Below are positions 6,267-7,014 of a DNA stretch of 7,014 nt, piece after piece. The translations under genes and the position numbers were made by a program. Origin of the DNA: Candidatus Izemoplasma sp. Its GTDB lineage: Bacteria; Bacillota_I; Bacilli_A; Izemoplasmatales; Izemoplasmataceae. The stretch lies in NCBI GenBank assembly GCA_029939615.1, contig JAOZSP010000081.1, positions 1 to 7,014 on the forward strand. Direction: 5' to 3'. Positions within the stretch are counted from its first letter, which is position 1. Every line of letters starts with the position of its first letter. The notes beneath the pieces are model-generated. The model searched no databases and had not been told where the DNA came from. It was given only the letters and a program-made list of their open reading frames with translations.

Positions 6267-7014
6267 TTAGAATTTTCTTTTAAGAAATAATACGAATCCT
6301 CCACCAAGTGCTACAAGAGCAACAAGTGAACTTCCAATATTAAGTGCAGATCCGCATCCTGTTTGTTCAAGAATTGTAGCATCGATTAATGCTTGAATTT
6401 CTGCATCAGTAATTGCAGCAGCATCGATTAATGCTTGAATTTCTGCATCAGTTACTTCAGCAGCATCGATTAATGCTTGAATTTCTGCATCAGTTCTGAT
6501 AGAAGCATCGATTAATGCTTGCATTTCTGCATCAGTTCTAACAGCAGCATCGATTAATGCTTGAATTTCTGCATCAGTTAATGTTGCAGCTTCAACGATA
6601 ACATCAAATTCAACTAAAGCTGTATTTCCTGCTTCGTCTTCTACAGTTACTTCAACTGTATAAGTACCAACAGTATCTACTAATAATCCACCATTACTTG
6701 AAACATAAATAGCTAAGTCATCTAAACTATCATTTGTATCAAATGCAGCAACATTACTTAAGATTGCTTCATTAACACTAGTGAACTCACCAGCAGTAAT
6801 TTTATAATTATCATTTACAGCTAAGATTTGAGGAGCTGTAATATCATCAACTGTTACAGTAAATGAATCATTAGTAACTATATCATAATCAAAATCTATA
6901 GAAGCTAACATGTAAGCTACAGAATCATCATAAGCTAAAGCTCTTAATGCAGGTGAGATTGTACCACCATGTGATCCAATAACAAATCCACCTTCTTCAA
7001 TAGCTATAGCAGAT
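6267..7014 (-). CDS. Surface protein with Ig-like domain, 14-residue repeats and Cys-type C-terminal anchor (5' end outside window)
   Basis: The last 248 residues are visible; the frame stays open to the window edge, so the ATG at 6911 is internal and not the start (A-L-A-Y-D-D-S-V-A-Y is read straight into it). Residues 1-55 are not recognised. Residues 58-140 resemble a bacterial Ig-like domain of DUF5011 type (T-A-P-Q-I, V-G-T-Y-T-V-E-V-T-V-E-D-E-A-G-N), the same sort as in the neighbouring lipoprotein. Residues 146-215 are five 14-residue repeats starting T-D-A-E-[IM]-Q-A-L-I-D-A; two heptads per repeat and the spacing of I, L and A suggest a helical, perhaps coiled-coil, stalk. The end (218-248) has T-G-C-G-S, a hydrophobic span and the basic tail L-K-R-K-F, a three-part sorting or anchoring signal without LPxTG. 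A terminator follows, so the gene is in a separate unit from the importer. Its function is unknown; a cell-surface location is the only supported inference. Confidence 0.88.
   Translation of the reverse strand, partial: SAIAIEEGGFVIGSHGGTISPALRALAYDDSVAYMLASIDFDYDIVTNDSFTVTVDDITAPQILAVNDNYKITAGEFTSVNEAILSNVAAFDTNDSLDDLAIYVSSNGGLLVDTVGTYTVEVTVEDEAGNTALVEFDVIVEAATLTDAEIQALIDAAVRTDAEMQALIDASIRTDAEIQALIDAAEVTDAEIQALIDAAAITDAEIQALIDATILEQTGCGSALNIGSSLVALVALGGGFVLFLKRKF
6381..6590 (-). repeat. Five 42-bp direct repeats inside the surface protein gene
   Basis: Five copies spaced exactly 42 bp apart start at 6381, 6423, 6465, 6507 and 6549. In each, a 30-bp core is nearly invariant: four cores are identical and the fourth (6507) differs at one base that changes Ile to Met. 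The 12-bp linkers between cores vary. The translated unit is 14 residues (T-D-A-E-I-Q-A-L-I-D-A plus three variable positions). Identity at third codon positions implies recent expansion or ongoing homogenisation by recombination or slippage, so copy number may vary between strains. Confidence 0.97.

Noticed and set aside
6381..6590. Regularly spaced 30-bp repeats resembling a CRISPR array
   Set aside because: The intervals are only 12 bp, the period is an exact multiple of three, and the whole array is in frame within a protein gene. It is a coding repeat.
1..7014. Possible UGA-as-Trp genetic code (Mycoplasma type)
   Set aside because: All long frames are intact under the standard code and the Trp codons checked are TGG, so no recoding is needed.

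Overview
The window is AT-rich and densely coded. Every gene I can support lies on the minus strand, so transcription runs from high to low coordinates. Tryptophan is encoded by TGG, the four visible stop codons are TAA, TAG, TAA and TAA, and no reading frame needs UGA read as Trp. Together with low GC, a Gram-positive type lipoprotein signal, Ig-like DUF5011-type domains and a Cys-containing C-terminal anchor, this fits a standard-code relative of the Mollicutes (Acholeplasma / Izemoplasma / Haloplasma-like) or another low-GC Firmicute. The lineage is inference; no rRNA or housekeeping marker is present.

Layout, right to left (direction of transcription). (1) 7014-6267: the 3' part of a surface protein gene: an unrecognised N-terminal stretch, an Ig-like domain, five exact-period 14-residue repeats (42 bp each), then a G-C-G / transmembrane / basic-tail C-terminal anchor. 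It ends at a strong intrinsic terminator (6244-6212). (2) 6266-6024: a 243-bp gap with no gene but with a -10 box, a perfect 16-bp palindrome and a second 25-bp imperfect inverted repeat, probably the control region of the next operon. (3) 6023-4344: a lipoprotein, an ABC importer solute-binding protein with an Ig-like domain between two short Cys-pair motifs. (4) 4333-4311: a GC-rich hairpin between the genes. (5) 4285-1367: a 972-residue membrane-anchored protein with two duplicated carbohydrate-binding-like modules, a helical linker and a second complete solute-binding domain. (6) 1357-422 and (7) 417-1 (cut by the window edge): the two MalF/MalG-type permease subunits.

Genes 3 to 7 form a carbohydrate ABC importer operon of the CUT1 (MalEFGK-like) type with two different binding proteins: a freely tethered lipoprotein and a large fused protein that may hold the polysaccharide close to the membrane. 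The gaps are 58, 9 and 4 bases, and ribosome binding sites overlap the ends of the preceding genes. No ATPase gene is in the window; it may lie further downstream or be a shared MsmX-type ATPase encoded elsewhere. The substrate cannot be read from the sequence, but oligosaccharides derived from a larger glycan are the natural guess. The least ordinary features are the pairing of two unlike binding proteins, the Cys-bracketed Ig domain, and the repeat-stalk surface protein with a Cys-based anchor instead of LPxTG.
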